From positions 1,747,001-1,811,000 of the forward strand of contig NZ_AP013294.1 in NCBI RefSeq assembly GCF_000829195.1: a DNA stretch of 64,000 nucleotides. Direction: 5' to 3'. The notes below the pieces were generated by a model. That model did not search any database. It saw only the letters and a list, made by a program, of their open reading frames with translations, and was not told the DNA's origin. This DNA comes from Bacillus sp. OxB-1 (lineage in GTDB: Bacteria > Bacillota > Bacilli > Bacillales_A > Planococcaceae). The position numbers and the translations under genes were made by a program. Shown here piece after piece: positions 24,175 through 32,218 of this stretch (the stretch's first letter is position 1; each line of letters starts with the position of its first letter).

Positions 24175-25080
24175 ATGCGAGTAACACAATCCATGCTCTC
24201 CAACAATATGCTCCGAAATCTGACATCAAGTTATAATACGATGGGCAAGCTACAAGAACAGCTTAGCTCCGGGAAAAAGGTCAACCGCCCATCCGATGAT
24301 CCGGTTGTTGTTATGCGTAGTCTTGGATACGGCATGCAGGTCGATAAAGTGGCTCAATTTCAAAAGAACTTGGGAGAAGTGCATAATTGGCTAGACAGCT
24401 CGGATGATGCGCTGAATGGTGTTGGAGAAGTATTGCATCGTGCAAAATCACTAGTCACCAATGCGGCGAATACTGGGGCAATGACGGAAGATGATCGAAA
24501 TAAAATAAAAGTAGAGCTCGAACAAATGCAGGAGCAGCTGCGGGATTTAGCAAATACTAAAGTCGGCGATAAATATATTTTTAGTGGAACGATGACGGAT
24601 AAACCGTTGTACGATAAGACGGACGGATATCCTATTTTGAGTACTGATGATCCAACTAATCCGGGAGCGCAAACAGCTTATGAAAAAGACGTGGAAATTG
24701 AGGTTTTTGACGGAGTAAGCCTAAGAGTAAACACCAAAGCCGGTCAAGTGTTTAAAGAAATAGACAAGTTATTTAATGAAATTAAAGCAAACACGGATGA
24801 TAGTTATAATTTTGGTGAAGCGATTTCTAAAATTGATTCTTTAATGGAATCAGTGCTAACTCACCGTGCAGATATAGGAGCCCGCTCCAACCGTGCAGAA
24901 CTTATGGGTAACCGTCTCGAAATGCAGGAAGGTGCGGCTAAAAAGCAACGCTCCGAGAACGAAGACATCGATTACGAAAAAGTCATTACCGAAATGATCA
25001 CCCAGGAATCGATTCACCGTGCTGCCCTCTCCGTAGGTGCACGCATCATCCAACCATCGCTAGTGGACTTCCTACGCTAA
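24175..25080 (+). CDS. flgL: Flagellar hook-associated protein 3 (FlgL)
   Basis: A 301-residue flagellin-like junction protein. The start MRVTQSMLSNNMLRNLTSSY and LQEQLSSGKKVNRPSDDPVV, and the end MITQESIHRAALSVGARIIQ, are typical. It links FlgK to the filament. An AAGGGGG site precedes ATG. It lies 18 bases after flgK in the same operon. Confidence 0.95.
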   Translation: MRVTQSMLSNNMLRNLTSSYNTMGKLQEQLSSGKKVNRPSDDPVVVMRSLGYGMQVDKVAQFQKNLGEVHNWLDSSDDALNGVGEVLHRAKSLVTNAANTGAMTEDDRNKIKVELEQMQEQLRDLANTKVGDKYIFSGTMTDKPLYDKTDGYPILSTDDPTNPGAQTAYEKDVEIEVFDGVSLRVNTKAGQVFKEIDKLFNEIKANTDDSYNFGEAISKIDSLMESVLTHRADIGARSNRAELMGNRLEMQEGAAKKQRSENEDIDYEKVITEMITQESIHRAALSVGARIIQPSLVDFLR

Positions 25081-25088
25081 ATAAACAC

Positions 25089-25153
25089 TAAGGGTGCCAG
25101 GTAAAGACACCGTTCGCACGTTTTTCGCGAATTGTGGCTGCACCTGGCATCCC
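25089..25153. repeat. REP-like palindromic element after flgL
   Basis: It runs from AGGGTGCCAGGTAAAGACAC to GGCTGCACCTGGCATCCCG, forming an imperfect hairpin of about 65 bases. It is close kin to the copies at 20.5-21.4 and 27.2 kb. It separates flgL from yviE in the operon. Confidence 0.8.
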
Positions 25154-25173
25154 GTGCATAAAAGGTGGTACAT

Positions 25174-25728
25174 ATGAACATCCCACAACTCCAAATTCAA
25201 ACAACCCGCGGCATCCTTGGCCTGCAAATCGACAAGCCGATTCAGGAGATAGAGCAACCAAAAGCGACCCAGCAGATCGAACAACCGGCCGCCATTCTGG
25301 AAATGTCCACTACAAGGCCGCAGCTTACCATAGATACAACTGAAAATCGTGCAGACATCGACATGAAAAGCGCCATCCGTCGTGGTAATGAAAACGCACA
25401 ATATGGCATGCAGCAATTGATGGAAGGCATCGCCCGACGTGCTCAGGAAGGCCAGCAGCTCGTCCGAATCGAAAACGGTGGCAATGCCATGGTGGATATT
25501 GTCAAGCAGAATACGGACCGGCCTATCGCTCCGCTCGGAATCCGCTTCGTCGGCGACCGGACAAAAATGCAAACAGATATTGCGCCAGGCACCCTAAACA
25601 TTAACGCTACACCACAGAAGCCGATTCATGATGTGCAGATTAACAAGCCAATTCACAATTATACTCCTGGCAAGGTGACAGGCGTCATGGAGCAGTATCC
25701 TTCCATTCAAATTGATATCAAATGGTGA
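25174..25728 (+). CDS. yviE: YviE-type flagellar operon protein (DUF6470)
   Basis: A 184-residue protein starting MNIPQLQIQTTRGILGLQID, the standard start of the YviE/DUF6470 family found between flgL and fliW. It is rich in Q, I and P, with LQIQTTRG and VTGVMEQYPSIQIDIKW as end motifs. Function is unknown. ATG 25174 follows AAAGGTGG; GTG 25165 lies inside that site. A terminator follows directly, so fliW-csrA downstream no longer share this transcript. Confidence 0.85.
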   Translation: MNIPQLQIQTTRGILGLQIDKPIQEIEQPKATQQIEQPAAILEMSTTRPQLTIDTTENRADIDMKSAIRRGNENAQYGMQQLMEGIARRAQEGQQLVRIENGGNAMVDIVKQNTDRPIAPLGIRFVGDRTKMQTDIAPGTLNINATPQKPIHDVQINKPIHNYTPGKVTGVMEQYPSIQIDIKW

Positions 25729-25755
25729 AAGAACGGTAATCGCCGTTCTTTTTTC
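25729..25755 (+). terminator. Terminator after yviE
   Basis: AAGAACGG and CCGTTCTT arms around a short loop, then six T. Confidence 0.88.
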
Positions 25756-25790
25756 GTTTAAAACAATTATCCATTACAATTTGTAGTCAT

Positions 25791-25814
25791 ATCATAATTA
25801 TGATAAGATTATGA
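25791..25814 (+). promoter_or_regulatory. Probable operator of the Phd/ParE-type module
   Basis: A perfect 14-bp palindrome ATCATAATTATGAT (25791-25804) is followed by a further half site ATTATGAT. It lies 34 bases before the antitoxin gene, as expected for autorepression by a Phd/YefM antitoxin. Confidence 0.65.
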
Positions 25815-25837
25815 TACTTGAACAGGAGGGAGACAAC

Positions 25838-26113
25838 ATGCCACATATCCGTCCGGTGTCGGATCTGCGAAATAATTTTGCGGAAATTTCCAGGATTGTC
25901 CATGAAACAACGGAGCCCGTATTCTTAACCAAAAATGGTCATGGTGACATGGTTGTCATGAGTATCGAGGCTTATGAAAGTAAATTGTTTGAAGCCGATG
26001 TCTATTACAAATTGAAAGAGGCGGAACTGCAAGCGAAATATGTGGATACACGTTATTCGCATGATGAGGTTTTTTCGGAAATAAGATCTCGGATTACCGA
26101 AAAAGGTAAATGA
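25838..26113 (+). CDS. Phd/YefM-family antitoxin
   Basis: A 91-residue antitoxin. The N-terminal fold is IRPVSDLRNNFAEISRIVHE, then EPVFLTKNGHGDMVVMSIEA, the classical Phd/YefM DNA-binding part. The C-terminal helices would wrap the toxin. ATG 25838 follows AGGAGGG. It lies one base before the toxin gene. The module splits yviE from fliW, which are adjacent in Bacillus subtilis. Confidence 0.9.
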   Translation: MPHIRPVSDLRNNFAEISRIVHETTEPVFLTKNGHGDMVVMSIEAYESKLFEADVYYKLKEAELQAKYVDTRYSHDEVFSEIRSRITEKGK

Positions 26114-26114
26114 C

Positions 26115-26423
26115 ATGTATGAAATTAAATATCTACCCATTGCAGTTGATGATTTGAGGGCTATTGCGGATTATATTACAGATACCCTGAAAGCACCGGA
26201 AGCAGCAATGGATTTGATGGATGCTATTCATAAGGCCGTTATCTCCATTCAACAATTTCCATATTCCCGTCGCGTTTATAGTCCAATTCAAAGTCTAGAA
26301 AATGAATATCGGCTATTGCCAGTTAAAAACTATGCTGTCTTCTATACAGTCAAAGGACAGGTAGTGGAAATCCATAGGATGATATATGCAAAAAGAGATT
26401 TGACTAAAGGTGTAATTCAATAG
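26115..26423 (+). CDS. RelE/ParE-family toxin
   Basis: A 102-residue protein with the ParE layout: a first strand (MYEIKYLPIAVDDLRAIADY), two helices, ending LPVKNYAVFYTVKGQVVEIH and RMIYAKRDL. ParE toxins hit gyrase and RelE toxins cut mRNA; the arrangement of the end motif fits either. It is coupled to the antitoxin and followed by a strong terminator. Confidence 0.88.
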   Translation: MYEIKYLPIAVDDLRAIADYITDTLKAPEAAMDLMDAIHKAVISIQQFPYSRRVYSPIQSLENEYRLLPVKNYAVFYTVKGQVVEIHRMIYAKRDLTKGVIQ

Positions 26424-26463
26424 AAATCGCATATGAATCCAGGTGCCTTACACCCGAGAATAA

Positions 26464-26496
26464 AAAGAACGAGAACCTCCTCGTTCTTTTTTTATT
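26464..26496 (+). terminator. Terminator after the toxin gene
   Basis: AAGAACGAG and CTCGTTCTT arms with a 5-base loop and a T-rich tail of seven T. Confidence 0.88.
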
Positions 26497-26549
26497 TCTA
26501 TAACAATGGTACTCTCAAATATAAGATCATAGACAAAGGAGCAATCGCC

Positions 26550-26981
26550 ATGCAAATTGAAACAAAATTCCATGGATCCCTCGAAATCAAAGACACTGAC
26601 AAATGGAGCTTTCCAAAAGGGCTGCCAGGGTTCGAGGAAGAAAAAGAATTCACCTTGCTGCCCATAGAAGGGAACGACATATTCCAAGTGCTGCAATCGA
26701 CCAAAACACCAGCAGTCGCCTTCATCGTCGCCAATCCCTACACGCTGATCGATGACTACTCCTTCGACATCGACGAACCAACAATTGAACTGCTCGGCAT
26801 TCAGAACCCGGAAGACATTATGGTGCTCGGAGTCGTATCATTGAAACAGCCATTCGAAAACTCAACGATCAACCTGCAAGCACCGCTCATCTTCCAACTC
26901 AACAACCGGAAAGCAAAGCAGATGATCCTGAACGACAACCGCTTCGACATCCGCCAACCCATCGGCAAAGGAGGAAACTGA
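26550..26981 (+). CDS. fliW: Flagellar assembly factor FliW
   Basis: A 143-residue FliW protein with GLPGFEEEKEFTLLPI, FIVANPYTLIDDYSFDI and FQLNNRKAKQMILND. FliW antagonises CsrA and binds flagellin, closing a feedback loop with hag. AAAGGAG precedes ATG 26550. It is coupled to csrA. The promoter is now probably located within or after the toxin-antitoxin insertion. Confidence 0.93.
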   Translation: MQIETKFHGSLEIKDTDKWSFPKGLPGFEEEKEFTLLPIEGNDIFQVLQSTKTPAVAFIVANPYTLIDDYSFDIDEPTIELLGIQNPEDIMVLGVVSLKQPFENSTINLQAPLIFQLNNRKAKQMILNDNRFDIRQPIGKGGN

Positions 26982-26982
26982 C

Positions 26983-27204
26983 ATGCTCGTCCTATCCCGC
27001 AAAGCGAACGATACGATTAAAATCGGCGAAGATATTGAACTCCGCATCCTGGAAGTCAAAGGCGACACCGTCCGCATCGGCATCGAAGCCCCAAAGTCGG
27101 TGGACATCCTGCGAGGCGAACTCGTCCAATCGATATCCGATACAAACACCGAAGCCATCACACTAGACACTGACCTGTTCACCGAACTTATGAAAAAGAA
27201 CTAA
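26983..27204 (+). CDS. csrA: Carbon storage regulator CsrA
   Basis: A 73-residue CsrA: MLVLSRKANDTIKIGEDIEL is the diagnostic start, and GDTVRIGIEAPKSVDILRGE follows. It binds GGA motifs in the hag leader and blocks translation until FliW sequesters it. Here the hag leader contains three GGA motifs (AGGAAAG, AAGGAAG and the AGGAGG ribosome site), in keeping with this control. Confidence 0.95.
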   Translation: MLVLSRKANDTIKIGEDIELRILEVKGDTVRIGIEAPKSVDILRGELVQSISDTNTEAITLDTDLFTELMKKN

Positions 27205-27221
27205 CATACCATCCACTCCCA

Positions 27222-27288
27222 AAGGGTGCCAGGTATGGACACCATTCGCGCCCTTTGCGAATTGTGGCCGTACCTGGCATCCCGTGTT
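27222..27288. repeat. REP-like palindromic element between csrA and hag
   Basis: It runs from AGGGTGCCAGGTATGGACAC to GGCCGTACCTGGCATCCCG. It pairs end to end as an imperfect hairpin and may end the csrA transcript. Confidence 0.8.
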
Positions 27289-27348
27289 ACCCCGCCACAC
27301 ATCCTTCACAATTCCCCAAAGAAACCCGAAAAACTTCTCTAAAACTAT

Positions 27349-27375
27349 TAAACACTCCACCCACCCATCCGATAT
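27349..27375 (+). promoter_or_regulatory. SigD-type promoter of hag
   Basis: TAAA (27349-27352), 15 bases, then TCCGATAT (27368-27375), which matches seven of eight bases of the SigD -10 GCCGATAT. The leader of about 95 bases contains the GGA sites expected for CsrA. Confidence 0.85.
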
Positions 27376-27478
27376 TAGTATTGTAAGCGGCAGGAAAGAG
27401 TTCGGCCGGCTCTCAACTCCGCCAAGCAAACGGGTCACAAGGAAGTGAACCCGACAAACACTCAAGGAGGAAATTACA

Positions 27479-28651
27479 ATGAGAATCAATCATAACATTG
27501 CGGCGCTCAACACACACCGCCAACTAGGTGCTAACAACACACAAGCATCTAAAAACCTAGAAAAACTATCTTCAGGTCTTAAAATCAACCGTGCAGGAGA
27601 CGACGCAGCAGGTCTAGCAATTTCTGAAAAAATGCGTGGTCAAATTCGTGGATTGGATATGGCAGCTAAAAATGCACAGGATGGTATCTCGTTAATCCAA
27701 ACGGCTGAAGGTGCATTGAATGAAACACATGCTATTCTTCAGCGTATGCGTGAATTGGCAGTTCAATCTTCTAACGACACTAACACTAATACTGACCGGG
27801 CAGAGCTTCAGAAAGAAGTAACACAACTTTTAGAGGAAGTAACACGTATTTCAACAGACACAGAATTTAATACTCAGAAGCTTTTGAATGATACTTTTCA
27901 AGATAAAGTTATTCATATAGGCGCTAACGCAGATCAAGCGATTGAAATTACTATCGGTGATATGTCTGCAAGTGGACTGTCAATCGAAAGTGTCGACATT
28001 TCGTCTCAAACAGGGGCAGATGGTGCAATCACTACGATTCAGACTGCTATTGATACAGTATCATCAGAGCGGGCTATGCTTGGTGCAACTCAAAACCGTC
28101 TAGAGCACACAATCAACAACCTCGGAACTTCTTCCGAAAACCTAACAGCTGCGGAATCACGTATCCGCGACGTGGATTATGTCTTAGCTGCCTAAGCAGT
28201 GACAGACACAGTCGTCCTGACTGGTAACGGTCAGTGAGTACGATCGGGTGAATTGCTGGAAACCCCTGAAGCTTTCTTCCCCACAACGTAACTGGAAACG
28301 GTAAGCGTGACGGGCCGAAAAGAAGAGAGATTGGGCAATCAGCAGCCAAGCTCCTGTCTCGAAAGAGTGGAGAAGGTTCAACGACTAGGGTATACCATCT
28401 ACAGCACATGCCATGATGATGAAACCCATAGGAAACGCAAGACTGAGTACCTTGCCAATCCGAAGTGCCCGACCCCTACCGAGCAATCGAAGGGTGAAGA
28501 TATAGTCTAGTCATTCATGAAAGTGAATGTTCGCACGATGGCGAAAGAAATGATGGAGTTCACAAAGAACAACATCCTTACTCAAGCAGCACAAGCAATG
28601 TTGGCTCAAGCGAATCAGGCACCCCAAGGAGTTCTTCAACTTCTACGGTAA
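27479..28651 (+). CDS. hag: Major flagellin Hag, interrupted by a group I intron
   Basis: Exon 1 (27479-28177, 233 codons) encodes [20 protein letters not shown] through AESRIRDVD. The frame then runs into intron sequence and stops after YVLAA (28195). Exon 2 (28538-28651) restarts exactly in phase at [20 protein letters not shown] and ends QGVLQLLR. Joined after T28177 and before A28538, this gives a normal 270-residue flagellin. The 5' exon ends in T and the intron ends in G, the group I rule. Without splicing the protein lacks the D0 C-terminal helix and should not polymerise. AGGAGG precedes ATG. The gene is followed by a second intron-like core. Confidence 0.93.
28178..28537 (+). ncRNA. 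Group I intron in hag (about 360 bases, no open frame)
   Basis: The core shows paired conserved segments. ATTGCTGG (about 28251) pairs with AATCAGCAGCC (28337) as P4; AACGACTA (28380-28387) pairs with TATAGTC (28501-28507) as P7; GAAGATATAGTCT is the classic group I 3' core. CTGAC/GTCAG (28217-28221 and 28230-28234) forms P2, and CATTC/GAATG just before the 3' end forms P9. A guide GTCC at 28214 can pair with exon GGAU (P1). The intron carries no homing endonuclease. Confidence 0.88.
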
Positions 28652-28977
28652 TTGATTCACGGGCGTCTAACCTGGTAACGGGTTAGAGCATCACTGGGTG
28701 AATTGCTGGAACCTCCTGAAGTCCACTTTCCTACAACGCAGCCGGAAACGGCAAACGTGACAGGTCGAAAAAAAGTGGAATTGGACAATCAGCAGCCAAG
28801 CTCCTGTGAGGAAACTCTGGAGAAGGTCCAACGACTAGGATATACCGTCTACGGCTTCGGCTATGACGATGAAATCCGTAGGGCGTCCATAGACGTTCGA
28901 AGTGCCCAGCCCCTACAGAGTAAACACTGAGGGTGAAGATATAGTCTATTCCATGATCGAAAGACATGGCGGCAAAG
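28652..28977 (+). ncRNA. Second group I intron-like core after hag
   Basis: It is clearly homologous to the hag intron. It has TGGTAACGGGTTAG as P2, GGGTGAATTGCTGGAA, AATCAGCAGCCAAGCTCCTG (28787), CCAACGACTAGGATATACC (28829) and GAAGATATAGTCTA (28935). P9 is CCATG/CATGG and, as in intron 1, 8 bases later comes a G (28977). The 3' end is therefore well placed, but the 5' splice site is not obvious. T28606 in hag exon 2 is a candidate because it would join in phase to the flagellin-like tail. P1 for that site is weak (about 3 pairs). Confidence 0.78.
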
Positions 28978-29022
28978 CAAGCCAACCAACAACCACAAGG
29001 CGTACTTCAATTGCTACGTTAA
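28978..29022 (+). pseudogene. Duplicated flagellin C-terminal exon
   Basis: The bases following intron 2 encode [14 protein letters not shown] and a stop in one frame. This equals the end of Hag ([14 protein letters not shown]) with one change. It is either an alternative exon reached by splicing from T28606 or a relic of a second flagellin gene. No start codon or 5' part of a second flagellin gene is present. Confidence 0.75.
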
Positions 29023-29140
29023 TTTGGTTAATAAAACGCGGTCCGAGCAATCGGCCGCGTTTTCTCGTATTAGATGAGAAATAGTATAATTTTTTTAAGT
29101 TTTCCTTTCTAAGGTTAGTTTTGCCCAAGTTTATTCATGT

Positions 29141-30349
29141 ATGATATACAATTACAAGAGCACTTGTGTTTGGGAGGAACTCAAAATAACTAGGTTAACA
29201 AGAAATAATCAATTAGAGCAAAAGTCAAAAATTACATTTCAATATTTAACACTTCCCTGGGAGTCGCAAAGTTTTGATCATGATACAGGATTAGACCTTA
29301 TTGTCCAACCCTATGACGAACTGGAGAAAGAAAGGGATGGATCTATCCCTCCCTTTAGACGTAGATTTCTAGTGCAACTTAAATCAACTGAAACAGAAGT
29401 ACTTAATGCTAAACAAAATATTGGAAAGTTACAAATTGATATAGCACACTTAAAAAGCTGGAAAATGGAACGAGATCCAGTAATGATAGCTAGATATTAT
29501 TTGGAACATAATTGTTTTTATTTTCAGTGGGTAGACAAAATTGATATAAAAGAGAACCAGCTCACTCAAGTAATTAATCTTCCAAATCGATTTGATAATG
29601 AAATAAAAGATCAAGTAAAGAATAATATTCTTGATTACTTAATCCCACCAAATATAAGTAAATTGGTGTATGAGCCGGTCGGAATAGATTCAGGTAGGGG
29701 AGCTGTTACAATTTCAAATATCCGAAGGGGACAACAGATTGCAAATCTCCTAGAGGATTTAATCCCTCAAATTTCTACTGAAATTAATTTGAGACAAGAA
29801 CTACAAAAATGCAAATATGAACTATTGAAAAATGGGTTGGATACAACGCTTCGTTTTAAAATGGTTTTTTTATTACTTAAACTTGGGGAGCTTAACGAGT
29901 CATTAAGTGAACTAAATATTCTTATTAACTCTTTTTCGTCGGTTGAGGCAAAAATTATTAATTCTTTATTACAGAAAAGTGGTATAAAACTATTCCGAAA
30001 TATATCTAAGTTGGATTTTAAGTATGTATTAATACTTGAAGAGGGAATTGAGCCTGGTACTGAGATCATTATATCGTTGGATGGAAAAGAATATCGAATT
30101 AGTGAGTATAAAAAATACGGGGTCCCTCTCCCTAAACAGAATTTTAGTAAAATAGACTTTATTCAATTTAAACAAAAGTCTAGCTCCGCATCTGCCTTAG
30201 GAAAAGGGTTTGTCTTTTCATTTCCAATAAGGTTGAAATACTCAATAAAAGTATTGAGGGAAATTTCTCTAGACAATAGGGCGTTCGGTGAATATAGCGA
30301 GACAATATTAAGTGATGAAATTTCTGTTGCAAGGCTTAGTTTTGATTAA
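29141..30349 (+). CDS. DUF4365-like nuclease-fold protein of unknown function
   Basis: A 402-residue protein. The N-terminal 150 residues have a PD-(D/E)XK-like pattern: FDHDTGLDLIVQPYDEL, then FLVQLKSTET, which resembles the D...(Q)xK core of DUF4365 domains. The C-terminal 250 residues are helical and then beta-rich with no family recognised. ATG 29141 has a poor ribosome site; a good GGGAGG lies further in, before an ATA codon, so the true start is uncertain. A+T content is high compared with hag. As part of the island, a role in defence against foreign DNA is plausible but not shown. Confidence 0.6.
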   Translation: MIYNYKSTCVWEELKITRLTRNNQLEQKSKITFQYLTLPWESQSFDHDTGLDLIVQPYDELEKERDGSIPPFRRRFLVQLKSTETEVLNAKQNIGKLQIDIAHLKSWKMERDPVMIARYYLEHNCFYFQWVDKIDIKENQLTQVINLPNRFDNEIKDQVKNNILDYLIPPNISKLVYEPVGIDSGRGAVTISNIRRGQQIANLLEDLIPQISTEINLRQELQKCKYELLKNGLDTTLRFKMVFLLLKLGELNESLSELNILINSFSSVEAKIINSLLQKSGIKLFRNISKLDFKYVLILEEGIEPGTEIIISLDGKEYRISEYKKYGVPLPKQNFSKIDFIQFKQKSSSASALGKGFVFSFPIRLKYSIKVLREISLDNRAFGEYSETILSDEISVARLSFD

Positions 30350-30549
30350 TAGATTAAAATATAGTATATTTGCTGATCTTATTCTATGATATCTTCTTTA
30401 GCTTCCAAGTTTATATCAACTGATATCACTGGCTTTTAATACGCTAAAGTAAATATAGAGCAATGTATTGAGCTTATAAATTGCTTTTGTGTTGCCGATA
30501 TAAAATTTTTTGCTTGGATTCTATTCTCTGCTATAGCCTCCTAAAAGGG

Positions 30550-31452
30550 TCACATAAAACAATACCCAACCAACTGACTAACCGTCAATCCTGTTAGCTG
30601 CCGGATCCTCTGCAACGCAGTCTTATGATCATCATGAATGATGATCTGGTAGCTTTTCATTGAGGTTGTTTGGTTCAGCAATGGATAGAATAGATGGAAA
30701 ATACTTTCGCGGCATATACTTTTTGTTTCCATATCTAAAAATAGAGTATTTAGCTTCGAAAGCTTTTCGTTTATTTCCTTGGTCGGCCGAGCTATTTCAT
30801 ATGATGACGGCAAATAGATGGTTGTCCTTTTGGCAATCGGTTTGAGTGGCTGTTCCCTTATCGTTTTTCTTGCCATTGAGTCATGCAACCATGGTGAAAC
30901 TAGATGAAGAAAATACATGATTTGAAACTGGTCATATAGAATTAGCCGATTTTGTCCATCCTGTTGAAATCGGAGCTTCCACTTGTTTTCAATCGTTTGC
31001 GTTAGCCATTCATTTTCTGCTGGGGCAAAGCTATCTGTTGAAAGAATGATCTTTGAAGCGATGCCATTCGCTATTTTCAAATGGCCGTCATCCTGATACC
31101 ACCAGGCCAATGCCCGTTCATCCAGATACTGTTCAATCCAATCGATGGGCAACTTCTTTTTCCCGTCCGGATACCACAATTCATATAGTGCTGTAATGGC
31201 ATCGTCCGTTCTTGATTGGACAATATAGCTTTCGGAATATCCTTTTTTCAATCGTGCATCCGCCACTTTCCGATAGGTTGGTGGATTTAGAGGAATGTTG
31301 GATTTTAATTGTTCATAGCCATTCTGAACCCAAGCCGCATCCTCGATCCGATGCATGAATTGAAAACGTGGCTTTCTTCCTGCCTGTTTTGTGATACATC
31401 CATCCCCCAACAACTTGCCGCATATGAAATGGTGAAATCCGTCTTCGTTCAA
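30550..31452 (-). CDS. Free-standing LAGLIDADG homing endonuclease-like protein
   Basis: About 300 residues. Two LAGLIDADG-like helices are visible: FICGKLLGDGCITKQ near residue 11 and DERALAWWYQDDGHLK around 112, the latter with the acidic pair DD. The basic middle part fits DNA binding. The last about 40 residues (YQIIIHDDHKTALQRIRQLT) look like a small helical DNA-binding add-on. The start is TTG 31452, 8 bases after GGAGG; the GTG at 31461 overlaps that site. It is not inside an intron, but it lies 1.5 kb from two ORF-less group I introns, so it might mobilise them in trans. Confidence 0.8.
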   Translation of the reverse strand: MNEDGFHHFICGKLLGDGCITKQAGRKPRFQFMHRIEDAAWVQNGYEQLKSNIPLNPPTYRKVADARLKKGYSESYIVQSRTDDAITALYELWYPDGKKKLPIDWIEQYLDERALAWWYQDDGHLKIANGIASKIILSTDSFAPAENEWLTQTIENKWKLRFQQDGQNRLILYDQFQIMYFLHLVSPWLHDSMARKTIREQPLKPIAKRTTIYLPSSYEIARPTKEINEKLSKLNTLFLDMETKSICRESIFHLFYPLLNQTTSMKSYQIIIHDDHKTALQRIRQLTGLTVSQLVGYCFM

Positions 31453-31578
31453 GATTCCCACCTCCGTTAGAATATGTGTTACTCATTGAAATTAAAAAAC
31501 CGTTTGAAATAGTTCGATACTAATTTCCTACTAATCTGACAGTATATTCATGGAAGAAGAGAAGAACGCCTTCGCTTA

Positions 31579-31680
31579 TCATTTTCCTATTTTACTCTTG
31601 TAATTTTCATAAGCTTCCCATCCCCTAAAATACTCCCGAATAGGACCTACCGTGTCATTCAATTCCTCAAATGTCATCAT
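31579..31680 (-). CDS. Possible small protein (33 residues)
   Basis: MMTFEELNDTVGPIREYFRG begins a short frame preceded by AAGGA at 9-10 bases. It may be a small gene or the broken end of a longer one. It is weakly supported. The rest of 31.46-31.9 kb shows no gene. Confidence 0.25.
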   Translation of the reverse strand: MMTFEELNDTVGPIREYFRGWEAYENYKSKIGK

Positions 31681-31909
31681 CCTGGAACATTCCTTGCAAG
31701 ATAGTCAAGAATTTAATTCTAGATCAAGGAGGACTGGAAGAAGCCATTTGTAATTCTACCAGCTCACATTTTTATTCACGACATAAAAAGAACATATATT
31801 CTCATTGTACCTTATTGCCGATTGTCTCGCTATGGAAATTGAAATAAAAAAACCGATAATAGAACTAAGGTTATGGAACGGACAACGACTATTGCGAGGA
31901 GGGGATCAC

Positions 31910-32170
31910 TTGAAAAAGATACAGCTCACAAGCGATATTGACCTGTTGAAGCTACAGCTAGCATGGTGCAAGAGACAAGATCAACTACTTGAAGAAATCA
32001 GCAATAAGCTGCATGAGATGAAGCGAATCGCTCAATATGCCGCCGTGCATGAGCTCTCCCAATGGAAAGCAGAAGAGTTAAACGGGCAGCTTCAAAAAAT
32101 GAAAAAAGAGATTGAAAGGTTGGAGAAGAAGTTGGAAGAGCCATTTGCGAATGAGGGGTTTCTTAATTAA
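31910..32170 (+). CDS. Small coiled-coil protein
   Basis: An 86-residue protein that is almost entirely helical and charged: LLKLQLAWCKRQDQLLEEIS and LQKMKKEIERLEKKLEEP are heptad-like. The start is TTG 31910, behind GAGGAGGGG. It lies 48 bases before a membrane protein gene on the same strand, and the two may be one unit. No family recognised. Confidence 0.6.
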   Translation: MKKIQLTSDIDLLKLQLAWCKRQDQLLEEISNKLHEMKRIAQYAAVHELSQWKAEELNGQLQKMKKEIERLEKKLEEPFANEGFLN

Positions 32171-32218
32171 GAAGACGATTGTCGGAAGTCGATTGGCAAG
32201 TAAGAATGGAGTATATGA

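Noticed and set aside
28307-29084. Short open frames inside the two group I introns
   Set aside because: They lie in conserved ribozyme core sequence and have no ribosome sites.
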